From Hemibagrus wyckioides (lineage: Eukaryota; Chordata; Actinopteri; Siluriformes; Bagridae): 64,000 nucleotides of DNA. The position numbers and the translations under genes are program-made. Below the pieces are notes generated by a model. The model worked only from the letters and a program-made list of their open reading frames with translations, ran no database searches and was not told where the DNA came from. The stretch covers positions 17,253,511 to 17,317,510 of the forward strand of contig NC_080723.1 in assembly GCF_019097595.1 (NCBI RefSeq), written 5' to 3'. Shown piece after piece: positions 1 to 10,018 of the stretch (positions within the stretch are counted from its first letter, which is position 1; every line of letters starts with the position of its first letter).

Positions 1-438
1 GACAGGGAGGGAAGTGGAGCAGTAAGATTACAGGGTGAAAAGGTGAAGATGGTACAGGAGCTTAAGTACTTGGGGTCAACAGTCCAGAGTAATGGAGAGT
101 GTGGGAAATAGGTAAAGAAGCATGTGCAGGCAGGTTGGAATGGGTGGAGAAAGGTGTCGGGAGTTCTGTGTGATAGAAAAATTTAAGGTTAAGATGGTTT
201 GGACATGTCCAGAGGTGGGAGAGTGAGTATATTGGTAGGAGAATGTTGGACATGGAGCTGCCAGGCAGGAGGAAAAGAGGAAGGCAAAGAGGAGGTATAT
301 GGATGAAATAAATGAGGATATGAAGCTAGTGGGTGTAAGTGTTGAGGATGCAGAAGATAGGGATAGGTGGAGAGAGATGATTCGCTGTGGCAACCCCTGA
401 AGGGAAAAGCCGAAAGAAGAAGAAGAAGAAGAAGAAGA
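1..438 (+). mobile_element. 3' end of an RTE-like LINE, internally deleted
   Basis: From about position 43 the + strand reads VKMVQELKYLGSTVQSNGE, then a stop, then VKKHVQAGWNGWRKVSGVLC. This is the spacing usual in the C-terminal part of RTE-type reverse transcriptases. After about position 178 it jumps to KVKMVWTCPEVGE and LPGRRKRGRQ, then DRWRE-like text and an RCGNP-like end, so an internal block between 'LCDRK' and 'WFGHV' is missing. The copy ends in an (AAG)n tail at 414-438, as expected of target-primed insertion. Internal stops and the deletion make it a dead copy. The 5' part lies outside the window. RTE assignment is from motif memory; another LINE clade is possible. Confidence 0.7.
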
Positions 439-973
439 TTTTAAATATTCTATCAGACCTTTATTCAGAAACAAGTCTCTGTATGTAATCTGGAATCTTT
501 TTTTTTTTTTTTTTTTTTTTTTTGGAAAAAAAGTTGTTATATTAGACGTATTGAAATATTTGTCCTCTGTAAATATTAAATAGGAGTTCATGAGCTGTTC
601 CAGTGCAATTTCCAGTTAGGGAAGTTTTCAGTTTCAGACATCATTTAAACACAGGATTGAGTAAATAAAATCATTTAATGATCAAGAAAAAGGAAAAGCG
701 TGCAAAAGCGTAGCATTTTACATGTGTTATTTGTTTGTGATAGTTGTGGCTATTAAGAATTGTGTAACGACACATCAAGTCAATCAAATTCAAATGAAAT
801 GTTTTGGTTATGTGTAAAACTATACACAGTACAACATGCAGTGAAATGCTTTTTCCAGCTGTCCATGTCTTTAAAATAGAATCAAAATAGCATAAAAATA
901 GACTAAGAATAGAATTACTATAAAAATCTAATTTAACTCTACAGTTAGGAAAGGTACAGGATATAATATACAG
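439..973. other. non-coding, AT-rich, no gene seen
   Basis: A T-rich run lies at 498-523 and the rest is AT-rich. Positions 815-870 (cacagtacaacatgcagtga) resemble a 3' tail common to fish LINE-type repeats, but too little is left to assign it. Confidence 0.5.
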
Positions 974-2128
974 GTACTATTACTATACTACACTATAACC
1001 ATACTATACTATACTATACTGTAACCATACTATACTATACAATACTATACTATACTATACAATACTATACTATACTATACTATACTATACTATACTATAC
1101 TATACTATACTATACTATAACCATACTATACAATACTATACTATAACCATACTATACTATACTATACTGTAACCATACTATACAATACTATACTATACTA
1201 TACTATAACCATACTATACAATACTATACTATACAATACTATACTATACTATACTATACTATACTATACTATACTATACTATACTATACTATAACCATAC
1301 TATACAATACTATACTATAACCATACTATACAATACTATACTATACTATACAATACTATACTATACTATACTATACTATACTATACTATACTATAACCAT
1401 ACTATACAATACTATACTATACTATACTATACTATACTATACTATACTATAACCATACTATACAATACAATACTATACTATACTATACTATACTATACTA
1501 TACTATACTATACTATACTATACTATACTATACTATAACCATACTATACAATACTATACTATAACCATACTATACAATACTATACTATAACCATACTATA
1601 CTATACTATACTATACAATACTATACTATAACCATACTATACAATACTATACTATAACCATACTATACTATACTATAACCATACTATACAATACTATACT
1701 ATAACCATACTATACAATACTATACTATACTATACAATACTATACTATAACCATACTATACAATACTATACTATAACCATACTATACTATACTATACTAT
1801 ACTATACTATACTATACTATACAATACTATACTATAACCATACTATACAATACTATACTATAACCATACTATACTATACTATACTATACTATACTATACT
1901 ATACTATACTATAACCATACTATACAATACTATACTATACTATACAATACTATACTATAACCATACTATACTATACTATACTATACTATACTATACTATA
2001 CTATACTATACTATACTATACTATACTATAATCATACTATATAATACTATACTATAACCATACTATACAATACTATACTATAACCATACTACACTATACT
2101 ATACTATACTCAAACCATACTATACTAT
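974..2128. repeat. ATACT pentanucleotide satellite with 26-bp higher-order unit
   Basis: About 1.15 kb of ATACT repeats. Many stretches follow a higher-order block ATACT-ATACA-ATACT-ATACT-ATAACC: four pentamers plus one hexamer, 26 bp in all. The block is repeated back to back, for example at 1,558-1,640 and 1,670-1,780, and is separated elsewhere by pure ATACT runs. There are no long open frames. Confidence 0.95.
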
Positions 2129-2566
2129 AGGCAATAAATACATAAAAAAATATAAAATATATTATATGCATATAATTCACAATGCAGATTTTTAAAAATC
2201 TAAAAAGCTGAATATTTTCTCACGTCCCTCCACTCCACACAAAAACAAAAACATTAAAGTACTCCAGAAATTGCATTTTGTAAATCCATCATCTGTATTT
2301 TCCAAATACATTTTGTCAGGTGTAATTCATTATTAAGTGAAAAAAACATCATTTTAGTTGTGTCCCATGAATCGAGTCATTTATTGTTCATTCATTGTTT
2401 CATAAAATGAAAAATAAATCACTCTTGCTTTTCAGTGCTATTTTCTGTCTGTAATTTTTTTTTACTTCTTTAATAAATGAAATGATATAAAATTTGGATA
2501 GAGCTGGGTTTAAAAGTAAATTATGGAATAAAAGTAAAATATTTGTATATGTAATCATTCTATTCA
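2129..2566. other. AT-rich unique DNA, no gene seen
   Basis: No open frame, splice pattern or repeat family was recognised. Confidence 0.5.
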
Positions 2567-2626
2567 TAATATAATATAATATAATATAATATAATATAAT
2601 ATAATATAATATAATATAATATAATA
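2567..2626. repeat. (ATAAT)n microsatellite
   Basis: About twelve perfect ATAAT pentamers. They abut the 3' end of the reverse-oriented SINE that follows, so the run may derive from its tail. Confidence 0.95.
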
Positions 2627-2935
2627 CTGTTTATCATGCACAGGGTCACAGAGAGCATGGAGATTATTCCAGGTGACTCTGGGAACAAGCCAAGGATCCT
2701 GGAGTTGGTTCCAGTCTACTGCAAGGGACAATCACACACACACACTCACCCATTCACACACTACAGACAATTTTGAGATGCCAATCAGCCTACATGCATG
2801 TCTTTAGACAGGGGAGGAAACCGGAGAATCCAGAGGAAACACCTGAAATACAGGGAGAACATGCAACTCCACACACACAGCATGGATATTATAATCAATC
2901 CCCCAGCCCCAATTTTTGCAACGCAAACATGCTAC
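2627..2935 (-). mobile_element. tRNA-derived teleost SINE, family 1 (reverse copy)
   Basis: Read on the - strand this matches the family seen forward at 7,590-7,948 and 34,240-34,590. Diagnostic segments, given as + strand text, are 'atgccaatcagcctacatgc', 'tctttagaca' with 'ggaggaaaccggagaatcc', and 'gggagaacatgcaactccac'. The tRNA-like head should lie at the right end (near 2,935). It is cut short there by the next SINE. Confidence 0.75.
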
Positions 2936-3168
2936 GGCAGTGTTGGTTCAGGGGGTTAAGCCCCTGGGTTGTTGATCGGAAGATCAGGGCTCAAGCCCCA
3001 GTTCCACTGTTGGGCAATAGAGCAAGGCTGTTAACCCCCTCTGCTCCAGGGGTGCTGGATCATAGCAGCCCCTGTCCTCTGACTCCAACTTCCTCAGCTG
3101 GGACATGTGAAGAAAAGAATCTCACTGTGCTGTAATGTAAGTATGGTGATAATAAAGGCTTCTTGCCC
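2936..3168 (+). mobile_element. tRNA-derived SINE, family 2
   Basis: The head carries pol III-like box A (tggttcagggggttaag) and box B (atcagggctcaagcccc) sequences. The body is 'tctgctccaggggtgctgga', and the tail 'gaaaagaatctcactgtgct' runs into 'aataaaggcttctt'. Diverged copies occur at 30,300, 31,745 and 46,275. It abuts the head end of the family-1 SINE to its left, which suggests one inserted into the other. Confidence 0.75.
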
Positions 3169-3309
3169 TCAGTTCTTCGTCTATGTACTAAGCCAGCTTG
3201 ACAGGTTATGTCTAATTTTCCAGTAAGTATCACCTCAATCATGGAATCAATCTTTTGTCTTCATCTGGAAACGTTCATATAAATATAACACTCAGTTGAA
3301 CTCATTTGT

Positions 3310-3610
3310 GCAGCATTTTAAGTCAAGTCAAGAAGCTTTTATTGTCATTTCAACCATATATAGCTGATGCAGTACCCAGTGAAATGAGACAACGTTTCTC
3401 CAGGACCATGATGCTACACAAAACAACACAGAGCTACAAAACAACACAGAGCTAAGATCTGGTGCACACAGTGCAAGACAAAAGACAGTGCAAACAGACA
3501 ATACAAAACACAACAGGACAGGACAGATACACAAAATACACAATATAGAGAGAATAGTGCTGACCAGTATAAAGTATAAACAGTGCAATGTGCAAAACTT
3601 TAAACAAGTG
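3310..3610 (-). mobile_element. LINE-type 3' tail (reverse)
   Basis: The sequence 'tcaagaagcttttattgtca' followed by 'cagtgaaatgagacaacg' is, on the - strand, an AATAAAAGC-bearing tail of a kind I recognise as dispersed in fish genomes. No coding portion is left. The LINE clade is not assigned. Confidence 0.45.
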
Positions 3611-4530
3611 GGTTCTTGGGGGTGCTTTGCTTTCTCTGTTCCCAAATTAGCTTTTGTGGGTTCCGTGGGCCGAAATCACACATGCTACATGAATCGATTC
3701 GCTTGGAATCCACTGTATCTATATGTGTTACTTAAAAACAAAAATGCTCTGTTCCCAAATCACACTTTGCTTACCTGAAAGCTAAAGATCCTGTCAGTGA
3801 ATCCACTGGCACATATTTTTTACACGAGGTTTTCAAACTTGAACTAAATGATTGACTTAAATATTCTCTAGAAAATAAGTGCTCTCAAGGCAAAAAAAAA
3901 AAAAAGAAGAAATGCCTATCAATTCTAATGGATTTTGCTTATCATTTTCCAGCATGTGATTGTGTTTCTCCACAAGCGAGGGTTTAAACTGGAGGGAAGA
4001 GCACAGAGGTGCAGAGCTCCTGCGGCTTTGCTTTCTGTGAACGGTAAAAGAAACCGAGCTGAGTGCTATCATTTCATGGAAATGTAAATCGTAGCACGGC
4101 ATAACGGTTAATAATAACAACGATGATGATGCAATACAGTTTCACACTGCTTTCACACGGGAGAAATGATTTCACGAATGCAAATTGGATTCTCAGTCAA
4201 GCAGTTGTTTTTGCTGTGTTTATAAAGAAAAAGTGTTCATTTTGCTAGATTAAAGGCTTTGTGATGATGCCGAGAGCGGTGTTCGAGAAAGCCCGTGCTC
4301 GATGACTAAACAAGGCTATGGAATGAGAAGCGTACTGTTTTATAACGGAGTAGCGAAAGCAATATGAAAAATTATTAAAACAGATTAGTGTTTTATCCCA
4401 CATTACAGAATATATGATGTACATTTTTTACATGCCTGGAATTTTCTTACTTAGGTGATATTATATAATGGACCTAATAAGAGTTTACTTATAAGAGGGG
4501 GGTTCAGTTTTATCCACAGTGGGTCGGAAA
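3611..4530. other. non-coding unique DNA, no gene seen
   Basis: Short open frames occur on both strands but none resembles a known protein. The stretch 3,950-4,330 is less AT-rich and keeps several CpGs; function unknown. Confidence 0.45.
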
Positions 4531-4534
4531 TCCT

Positions 4535-4650
4535 CCAAATCAAGCACACACCTGATTCCACATGTTTTTCCTGTTTAATGAGTCGATCTTTGCTTTCAGT
4601 AGACTTCTAGTTGGTTGAAATGACAACCTAAACCCACACTATGGATATAT
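4535..4650 (+). repeat. dispersed repeat, copy A (about 115 bp)
   Basis: Shares a colinear block with 5,197-5,312: 'tgattccaca', 'cctgtttaatga', 'tcgatctttgct' or 'tcaatctttgct', 'ggttgaaatgacaacct' and 'acccacac' or 'acccacat'. The two copies flank a Tc1 remnant. The family is not recognised by name. Confidence 0.65.
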
Positions 4651-4904
4651 ATGCTGTCATGAAGTGGTATTAGCTCTTTAATTACAAATCTGCAGTGTCC
4701 AGTGTAGAAGCTTCCCAACGGTCGAAATGATCACTGGATCATTTCCATGCCCCACCTGGAAGTCTGACATGGGGCTAATGTCGGTGAGGTGGATTTAAAG
4801 GTCCCATAATTTTGTCCAGTGGGCCAAATCCAACTTCACTCAACCAAATGGTCAGTTTATTTAAACCTTGGAAGTGCAAATAATGTCACATAAAATGCAC
4901 ATCG

Positions 4905-5190
4905 TGGCCGAAAGTTTGTGCACCCTTGACCATCACACTTATACGTGCTTGTTGAGCATTTTCGTTGTTCTAACAAGCTTCACTCTTCTCTTCTCTGAGA
5001 AGGTTTTCCACTAGATTTCTAGGATCTGTGGGGATTTGTGTAAATTTATTCAGCTCCAAGAGCCTTAGTGATGTTGGGATGCTGACAAGGCTCCAGTTCC
5101 AGTTCATCCCAAAGGTGTTCAGTGGGGTTGAGGGCTCTGTGCAGGACACTCCAGATCTTCCTCTCAAACCTTTCTCTTCACACCATGTCT
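4905..5190 (-). mobile_element. Tc1-like transposon remnant (reverse, right end truncated)
   Basis: It starts 'ggccgaaagtttgtgcaccc', a terminal-repeat relative of the 9,595 and 24,680 elements. The middle reads on the - strand as remnants of the transposase C-terminus: 'ttcatcccaaaggtgttcag' is the reverse of the EHLWDE coding region, and 'tgcaggacactcc' the reverse of the QSPD region. It stops at the 'caccatgtctt' (KTW) region, where the copy-B repeat begins. Many frame breaks; inactive. Confidence 0.75.
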
Positions 5191-5196
5191 TCTCCA

Positions 5197-5312
5197 AATA
5201 AAGCACACCACTGATTCCACACGTTCACCTGTTTAATGATTCAATCTTTGCTCAGATGTGGGGTCTAATTGGTTCAAATGACAACCTGCACCCACATTGG
5301 CTCTTTACAGAT
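5197..5312 (+). repeat. dispersed repeat, copy B
   Basis: Second copy of the block at 4,535-4,650, same orientation. It begins immediately where the Tc1 remnant breaks off. Confidence 0.65.
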
Positions 5313-5617
5313 ATTATTATACACCCCTTTCCCTATAACATAACACTTCTGTAGTTGATGCATTATCATTTATTATTGTAGACAAACGTACAGGGTTACA
5401 CTAAAAATTCTCAGATCGGCTTTTGTTCCTGGTCAGAAAATTGAACTCACATCTGTAAGTAAGGAATAAACAGCAATGGGTCATGGATGGAGAAAGAATT
5501 CCTGGTCCAAAAGCAGTACCTCCTGAACTGTTTATTTCTTTTGTACCAAGTTTTCGATTCATTAATAAAAACAAATCGTTCCATAAATACCATGTCTTTG
5601 TCTCTTTTTAAAATGAA
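5313..5617. other. non-coding, no gene seen
   Basis: AT-rich sequence with no recognisable element. Confidence 0.45.
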
Positions 5618-5619
5618 TA

Positions 5620-6096
5620 CAGTGGATCCTCAATGTACAAATTTATTGCGTTCTGGAGGCAAGTTCTTAAAACAAAAATTCTTATGGCAATAGACATTTT
5701 CCCATAAGAAATAATGTAAATGCTGATAATCTGTTCCAGCCACCCAAAAATATTACTAATATTACCAATTTCCAAGGGTCAAGAGTCCTCACAGACAGTC
5801 GTGCCACCAAGCTTGGGCTAAAAATAGACCAGACCACCCATGCCACTAATCTGTCAACAAAAAAACCTGCAAAAAATTTTGAACACTTGCCAAAGGCAAC
5901 GTTGGTATCGTGGGTTGACTCTTCGACGCTGACTGAATAAAAATTTGTAAAATTCGTAAACTTGCTTCGGTTGACTTCGCTTAGCTTTCCACTGACGAAA
6001 AACAAGTTTTGAAAGGCTCCCGGACGATTACTTGCAAAATTTTAATTCTTAAGGTGAACATTCCTAAGGGAGGGCTTTTGTATGCTGAGGTTCCAA
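5620..6096. mobile_element. Tigger/pogo-like MITE, copy 1
   Basis: The terminal inverted repeats are 'cagtggatcctcaatgtaca' on the left and the reverse complement of 'tatgctgaggttccaa' on the right, with flanking TA at 5,618-5,619 and 6,097-6,098. The interior has no intact frame. It aligns in reverse orientation with 56,421-56,894 and 62,187-62,640. Shared blocks (as + strand here) are 'cttaaaacaaaaattcttat', 'cccataagaaataatgtaaa', 'accaagcttgggctaaaaat' and 'cttagctttccactga'. The CAGTGG-type ends with TA target fit pogo/Tigger; the assignment is from memory. Confidence 0.7.
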
Positions 6097-7320
6097 TACA
6101 GCTTGTTATGTTACTACGAAACAAAAAAGTGCAAAGTCCTCTGTGCTAGAAACTGTGGCAGGAATCTTATTGTCTGTTCTGAAGTACTGCTACTGTATCA
6201 GTGGTGTTACTAAAAACAGAATTTTATAATTGTAAATAAAATCAGCATGTGATCTGTGCAATTAAACTGATTACGTGTGACACACTTTTGCATGTTGGAT
6301 GGATGCCAGGCACTAGTAGAGCCATTGACTTGACAAATTTGCCGTTTTAATGATTTATGGCATGATCTGCTGTCAAACAATCCTGCCATAATGTGATTAA
6401 ACAAAGAAAATGTGATTAAACAAACCAGCGGACACGATCATTTGACATCTGGAGTGTGCAAATATGGATTCGCAAAAGGGATTACTCTGTTGTCTATTTC
6501 CGAACATTGTATAACATTTCTTGCTGTTTGCGTTTCAGTAATTGTGCCTTTATGCTGCGAAAGACATATATTTTATATCAAATGAACCGGGTGCCATATT
6601 AGACGTTCACAAATCAACATCTGGAACTGAAGCTCCTGAAATTCATCCTCTTCCCTGGAGGTTCCTGCCATTAATGCTCTTACAGAAAACTTCACCGTAG
6701 AAACAAATGTATTTTTCTTTTTTAAGTAGCACTTTATTTTAATCCATTTTTATTATGCGGTGTGTCCAGCATACAAGACCTACTCAGTCAGTCTCAGCAT
6801 CAGTAATCAGGCTCATGGTGGATCCGGAGATATTTCCTGGGAACGCTGGGTATGAGGTGGGAATACAGCCTCGATGGGACGCACGGAAAAAAATGGACAA
6901 TATTGAAACACAAAAATTTCCAAATAAATGGTTTGAATTAGAGCTGGAAATATCGCTCAGAGCAGAAGATACAATTTTAGATTATAAATATCTGACTGTG
7001 GGTGGATTTCTTGTAGGTTCTGGCAACCCAGATGCAATTATTTAAAATCGTTTCATATTAATCCTGACAATTCTGTATCACAAGGGGGTGGTTAGTGGCT
7101 AGGATGTTTGCACCACTAGTGTTGATGGATCTATTCCTGCCTCTGCCTGATAATATTTTATAATATTAAATGTGCAATATCTCCCACAATGGCACTTTAT
7201 GACTGCATACATTTACAGGGTTCTATTCTACTCATCGTTTTTGCACATGTCTGGGTGGGAGTGTAGATAGACGCTTAAAGTACTCTTTATGCACGACAAT
7301 AAATTTAAACTGAAAGTTCC
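6097..7320. other. non-coding unique DNA, no gene seen
   Basis: The longest frame is 96 codons at 6,755-7,045 and has no recognisable domain. I see no supporting splice structure. Confidence 0.45.
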
Positions 7321-7324
7321 CGTA

Positions 7325-7500
7325 TATGTATTTTCCTCCCAGTGCCTCAGAGGTTTCCTCTCTGAACTCAGGTTTTCTCTCCAGACCGAAGACACGTGTT
7401 GTAAGTTGATTGATGTCTGTAAATCGTCTGTATTGTGTGTATAGTGGTGTGTGGTTGTTGTGTAGGATAAGCAGAAAATTACAGAAAGTTAATGGATGAA
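7325..7500 (+). mobile_element. SINE family 1 fragment
   Basis: Partial copy containing 'aggtttcctctctgaactca', 'cagaccgaagacacg', 'gttgattgatgtctgtaaat' and 'gtgtaggataagcagaaaat', the same order as in the next, fuller copy. Confidence 0.65.
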
Positions 7501-7589
7501 ATTATGTATCATAACAATATTTTGTTTCATGCTTTCTCGTGTTATTTTGGTGATGCGAAATCTTGATTTGGTTATTCATTAGTTGATTA

Positions 7590-7948
7590 ACCCTGGCACA
7601 TCCGCCCTGAACCCTTTGTGGCTGGGGGTTCGATTCCCACACCCACCCTGTGTGCGAAGTTTGCATGTTCTTCCTGTGCTTCAGGGGTTTCCTCTGGGTA
7701 CTCCGATTACCTCCTGCAGTCCAAAGACATGCTATGCAGACTGATTGCTATCTCTAGGTTGTCTGTAGAGGTGAGTGTGTGTGTGTGTGTGTGTGTGTGT
7801 ACCCTGCAACAGATTGTCACCCCATCTTGTGTGTCACCTGTCTTGTGCCCTGAATCCCCTGGGATAGACTTCAGGTGTGAGCCTGTGTAGGATAAGCACT
7901 ACAAAAGATGGATGGATGGATGGATGGATGAATGGATGGATGATTAAT
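7590..7948 (+). mobile_element. SINE family 1 (forward)
   Basis: Box B-like 'ggggttcgattccc' is followed by 'tttgcatgttcttcctgtgc', 'ggggtttcctctgggtactc', 'cagtccaaagacatgc', an internal (TG)n at 7,771-7,800, 'gcctgtgtaggataagcact' and a (GGAT)n tail at 7,909-7,940. The 5' part of the tRNA-like head is missing or too diverged. Non-coding; mobilised by a partner LINE. Confidence 0.8.
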
Positions 7949-8221
7949 TCTGACTGGCTCATGGATCATGACTGTCAATATTTTATATAACTGCAACCAA
8001 TAAAAGTATTATGATTTTTTTCAAATTCGGTTTATTTAATTTAAACCACGGTGAGGTGAAATAATTAGACATGAATTAAAATATTACACATTTTAAATCT
8101 GGTATATAAATCATTAAATTCACTTCTAAATCTTTTTATTTTTTTGTATATATATAGTTTTTACAACCCGTAGATGGTGCTACAAGCTGCGTTGCTGCGT
8201 GAACACAACACGCTGAATCCC

Positions 8222-9005
8222 AAATAGCTCTAAATGGTAAACCTAGTGCACTAGTCAGGGTGCATCATATACGATTTCCTTAGGCTACCAAGTGCACTCA
8301 TGTAGGGGGCCATTTTGTGATAGAGCGTGCACCGAGCTCCACATTCCCACAATGCCTTTAGTGTTTACATGTGCTCTGACAGCGCCGTTGCCGTTCAGAG
8401 CAGCTTGCCTAGTAACCAAGCGGAAGTTGAAGTGTCCGAGCGGTCTCGCGCTGCCGTTTCGCCGGTGGAAAAGTTACGCCGTGAGTAGCGCACTGTTTCA
8501 CTTTATTATGTCCATTAGAACAACAGTGATAATAGCGAAAGGGAGGCATTTTACAGGGTTTTTAACTATCATTTTTGGCGATTGTGAGTGTCAGTCGGTT
8601 AGCATGCTGGCTAATAACGAAGAGGCACGTGAAGTTGAAGCATCGTTGCTTAGTGACGGCTTTTTAATTCTAATTGTTACAGTTTCGTGGCTCGTGCAGC
8701 TCAGTGCTGCTGTTTGGCTCTAGTAGCTTGACTTCCCTTGTACACTGAGGTTAAACCAAGAATGTGTCTGAATGTGTCGTTGCGTGGTTTTCTGAACCAA
8801 AGTTTTTTATTATATTTATTTCTCTGTCTAACAAGCTACGGTTTTCTTCTCGCGCCGGTCAGCTCACTGGGAAGTCCGTTGCACGTTCTTCGTCTCGCGC
8901 TCAAACCACGCCCACTTCCACCATTTACACTGTATGTTTATGCTGTTCACGTTTTAATAACACTTCCGCAAAAATGGGAAAAAGTGCACTGTTCTCACAG
9001 GAAAA
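8222..9005. promoter_or_regulatory. CpG-retaining block, promoter-like
   Basis: CpG is frequent here against a CpG-poor background, for example around 8,375-8,480 and 8,845-8,935. It contains a ZNF143-type core ATTCCCACAATGC (8,343-8,355) and 'ccattttg' (YY1-like, 8,311-8,318). There is a possible donor gtgagt just after 'ttacgcc' at about 8,480. Open frames of 143 codons (8,292-8,723) and 98 codons (8,738-9,034) have no domain I recognise and may be by-products of GC content. It could be a CpG-island promoter of an unseen gene, or a CpG-rich dispersed repeat. Confidence 0.35.
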
Positions 9006-9140
9006 GCACCACTGAGGAACAGCACACAGACTGATGTTGTGCAGGACTACACATCTACCAACATCTTTTTTTTTTTTAGTAGAAAGTTGTTAATACACGC
9101 TTAAAAGTTGCTAAAAGTCGCAAGATGACGCCACGGGCTA

Positions 9141-9206
9141 ATTTGCATATTCATTACGCCGTCGTGGTAATTTGCATATTCATTACGCCGTCGTGGTAAT
9201 TTGCAT
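9141..9206 (+). promoter_or_regulatory. three tandem octamer (ATTTGCAT) sites, 29-bp spacing
   Basis: ATTTGCAT occurs at 9,141-9,148, 9,170-9,177 and 9,199-9,206, exactly 29 bp apart. The tandem unit is 'taatttgcatattcattac' plus 'gccgtcgtgg'. The octamer is the classic POU-factor (Oct-1/Oct-2/Oct-4) site. The block lies about 150 bp right of the CpG-rich region, where it could serve as an upstream element. Binding is inferred from sequence only. Confidence 0.5.
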
Positions 9207-9536
9207 ATCACAACGTGTCGCATGAATAGAACAGGGAGGAATGTATCAGAATGCAAAAAAATATTTCTTTTTTAACCTTTAGTATTTCATTTCTATTATT
9301 CAGTAATATTATAATAATAGTAATTTTACAGTACAGCCAAAAACAAAAGACAAAAAGGAGCAGTGATTAAAAAAAAAAAGTTAAGGACGGATGGGATAGT
9401 TTGCTTATGTTACTTAAATATTGCCAAGAAAATAGTTTAAATATTATTTATATTTAAATAACGAACATAGAAGTGTGAGAGATAAAACTAGAGACCACGT
9501 GATCTAATACGTAACCGTGTATTAAGAGAGTATTAA

Positions 9537-9563
9537 GCTCCGCCCACTTGCTGTGTGACGTCA
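9537..9563 (+). promoter_or_regulatory. GC-box-like element plus palindromic CRE
   Basis: 'ctccgcccac' is followed by TGACGTCA (9,556-9,563), the full CREB/ATF palindrome. It lies 30 bp left of a Tc1-derived MITE. No transcription unit was recognised next to it. Confidence 0.3.
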
Positions 9564-9594
9564 TACATCACTGTGAATCTTGTTTTCTGATATA

Positions 9595-10018
9595 CACTAT
9601 ATGGCCAAAATTATGTGGACACCTGACCATCACACCCATATGTAGTTCTTCCCCCAAACTGTTTCCAAAAAGTTGGAATCACACAATACTCTTAGGATTA
9701 CAATTTCTGGAATTCACTGTTCCAGCATGATGCCCCTGTGCACAAAGATAGCTCCATGAAGACATGGAAGAACTCGAGGCCCACTGAACACCTTTGGTAT
9801 GAACTGGAGCACCGACTGAACCCCAGACCTCCTCACTCTTACAACATCAGTGTCTGATCTCACTACTGCTCTTGTAGCTCAATGAGCAAATAAATTCCTT
9901 CCCAGAAGCTCGGAGGATGTTATAACAGCAAAGTGGGGATACATCTGGAATGAGATGTTCTACAAGCAAATATGTGTGCAGTGGTCAGGTGTCCAGATAC
10001 TTTTGGCCATATAATGTG
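9595..10018 (+). mobile_element. non-autonomous Tc1-like element (internal deletion)
   Basis: Ends are inverted: left 'cactatatggccaaaa' and 'ggacacctgaccat', right the complement in 'atggtcaggtgtcc'-like and 'ttttggccatataatg' form. TA flanks it at 9,593-9,594 and 10,019-10,020. The interior keeps transposase remnants in order: 'catgatgcccctgtgcacaa' (HDAPVH region), 'gacatgg' (KTW), 'gaacacctttggtatgaact' (EHLW-E region). The N-terminal DNA-binding part is gone, so it cannot move by itself. Confidence 0.85.

Noticed and set aside
7626..7640. tRNA-like B box (ggttcgattccc) as a tRNA gene
   Set aside because: No acceptor stem, anticodon arm or full cloverleaf; the context is the SINE body.
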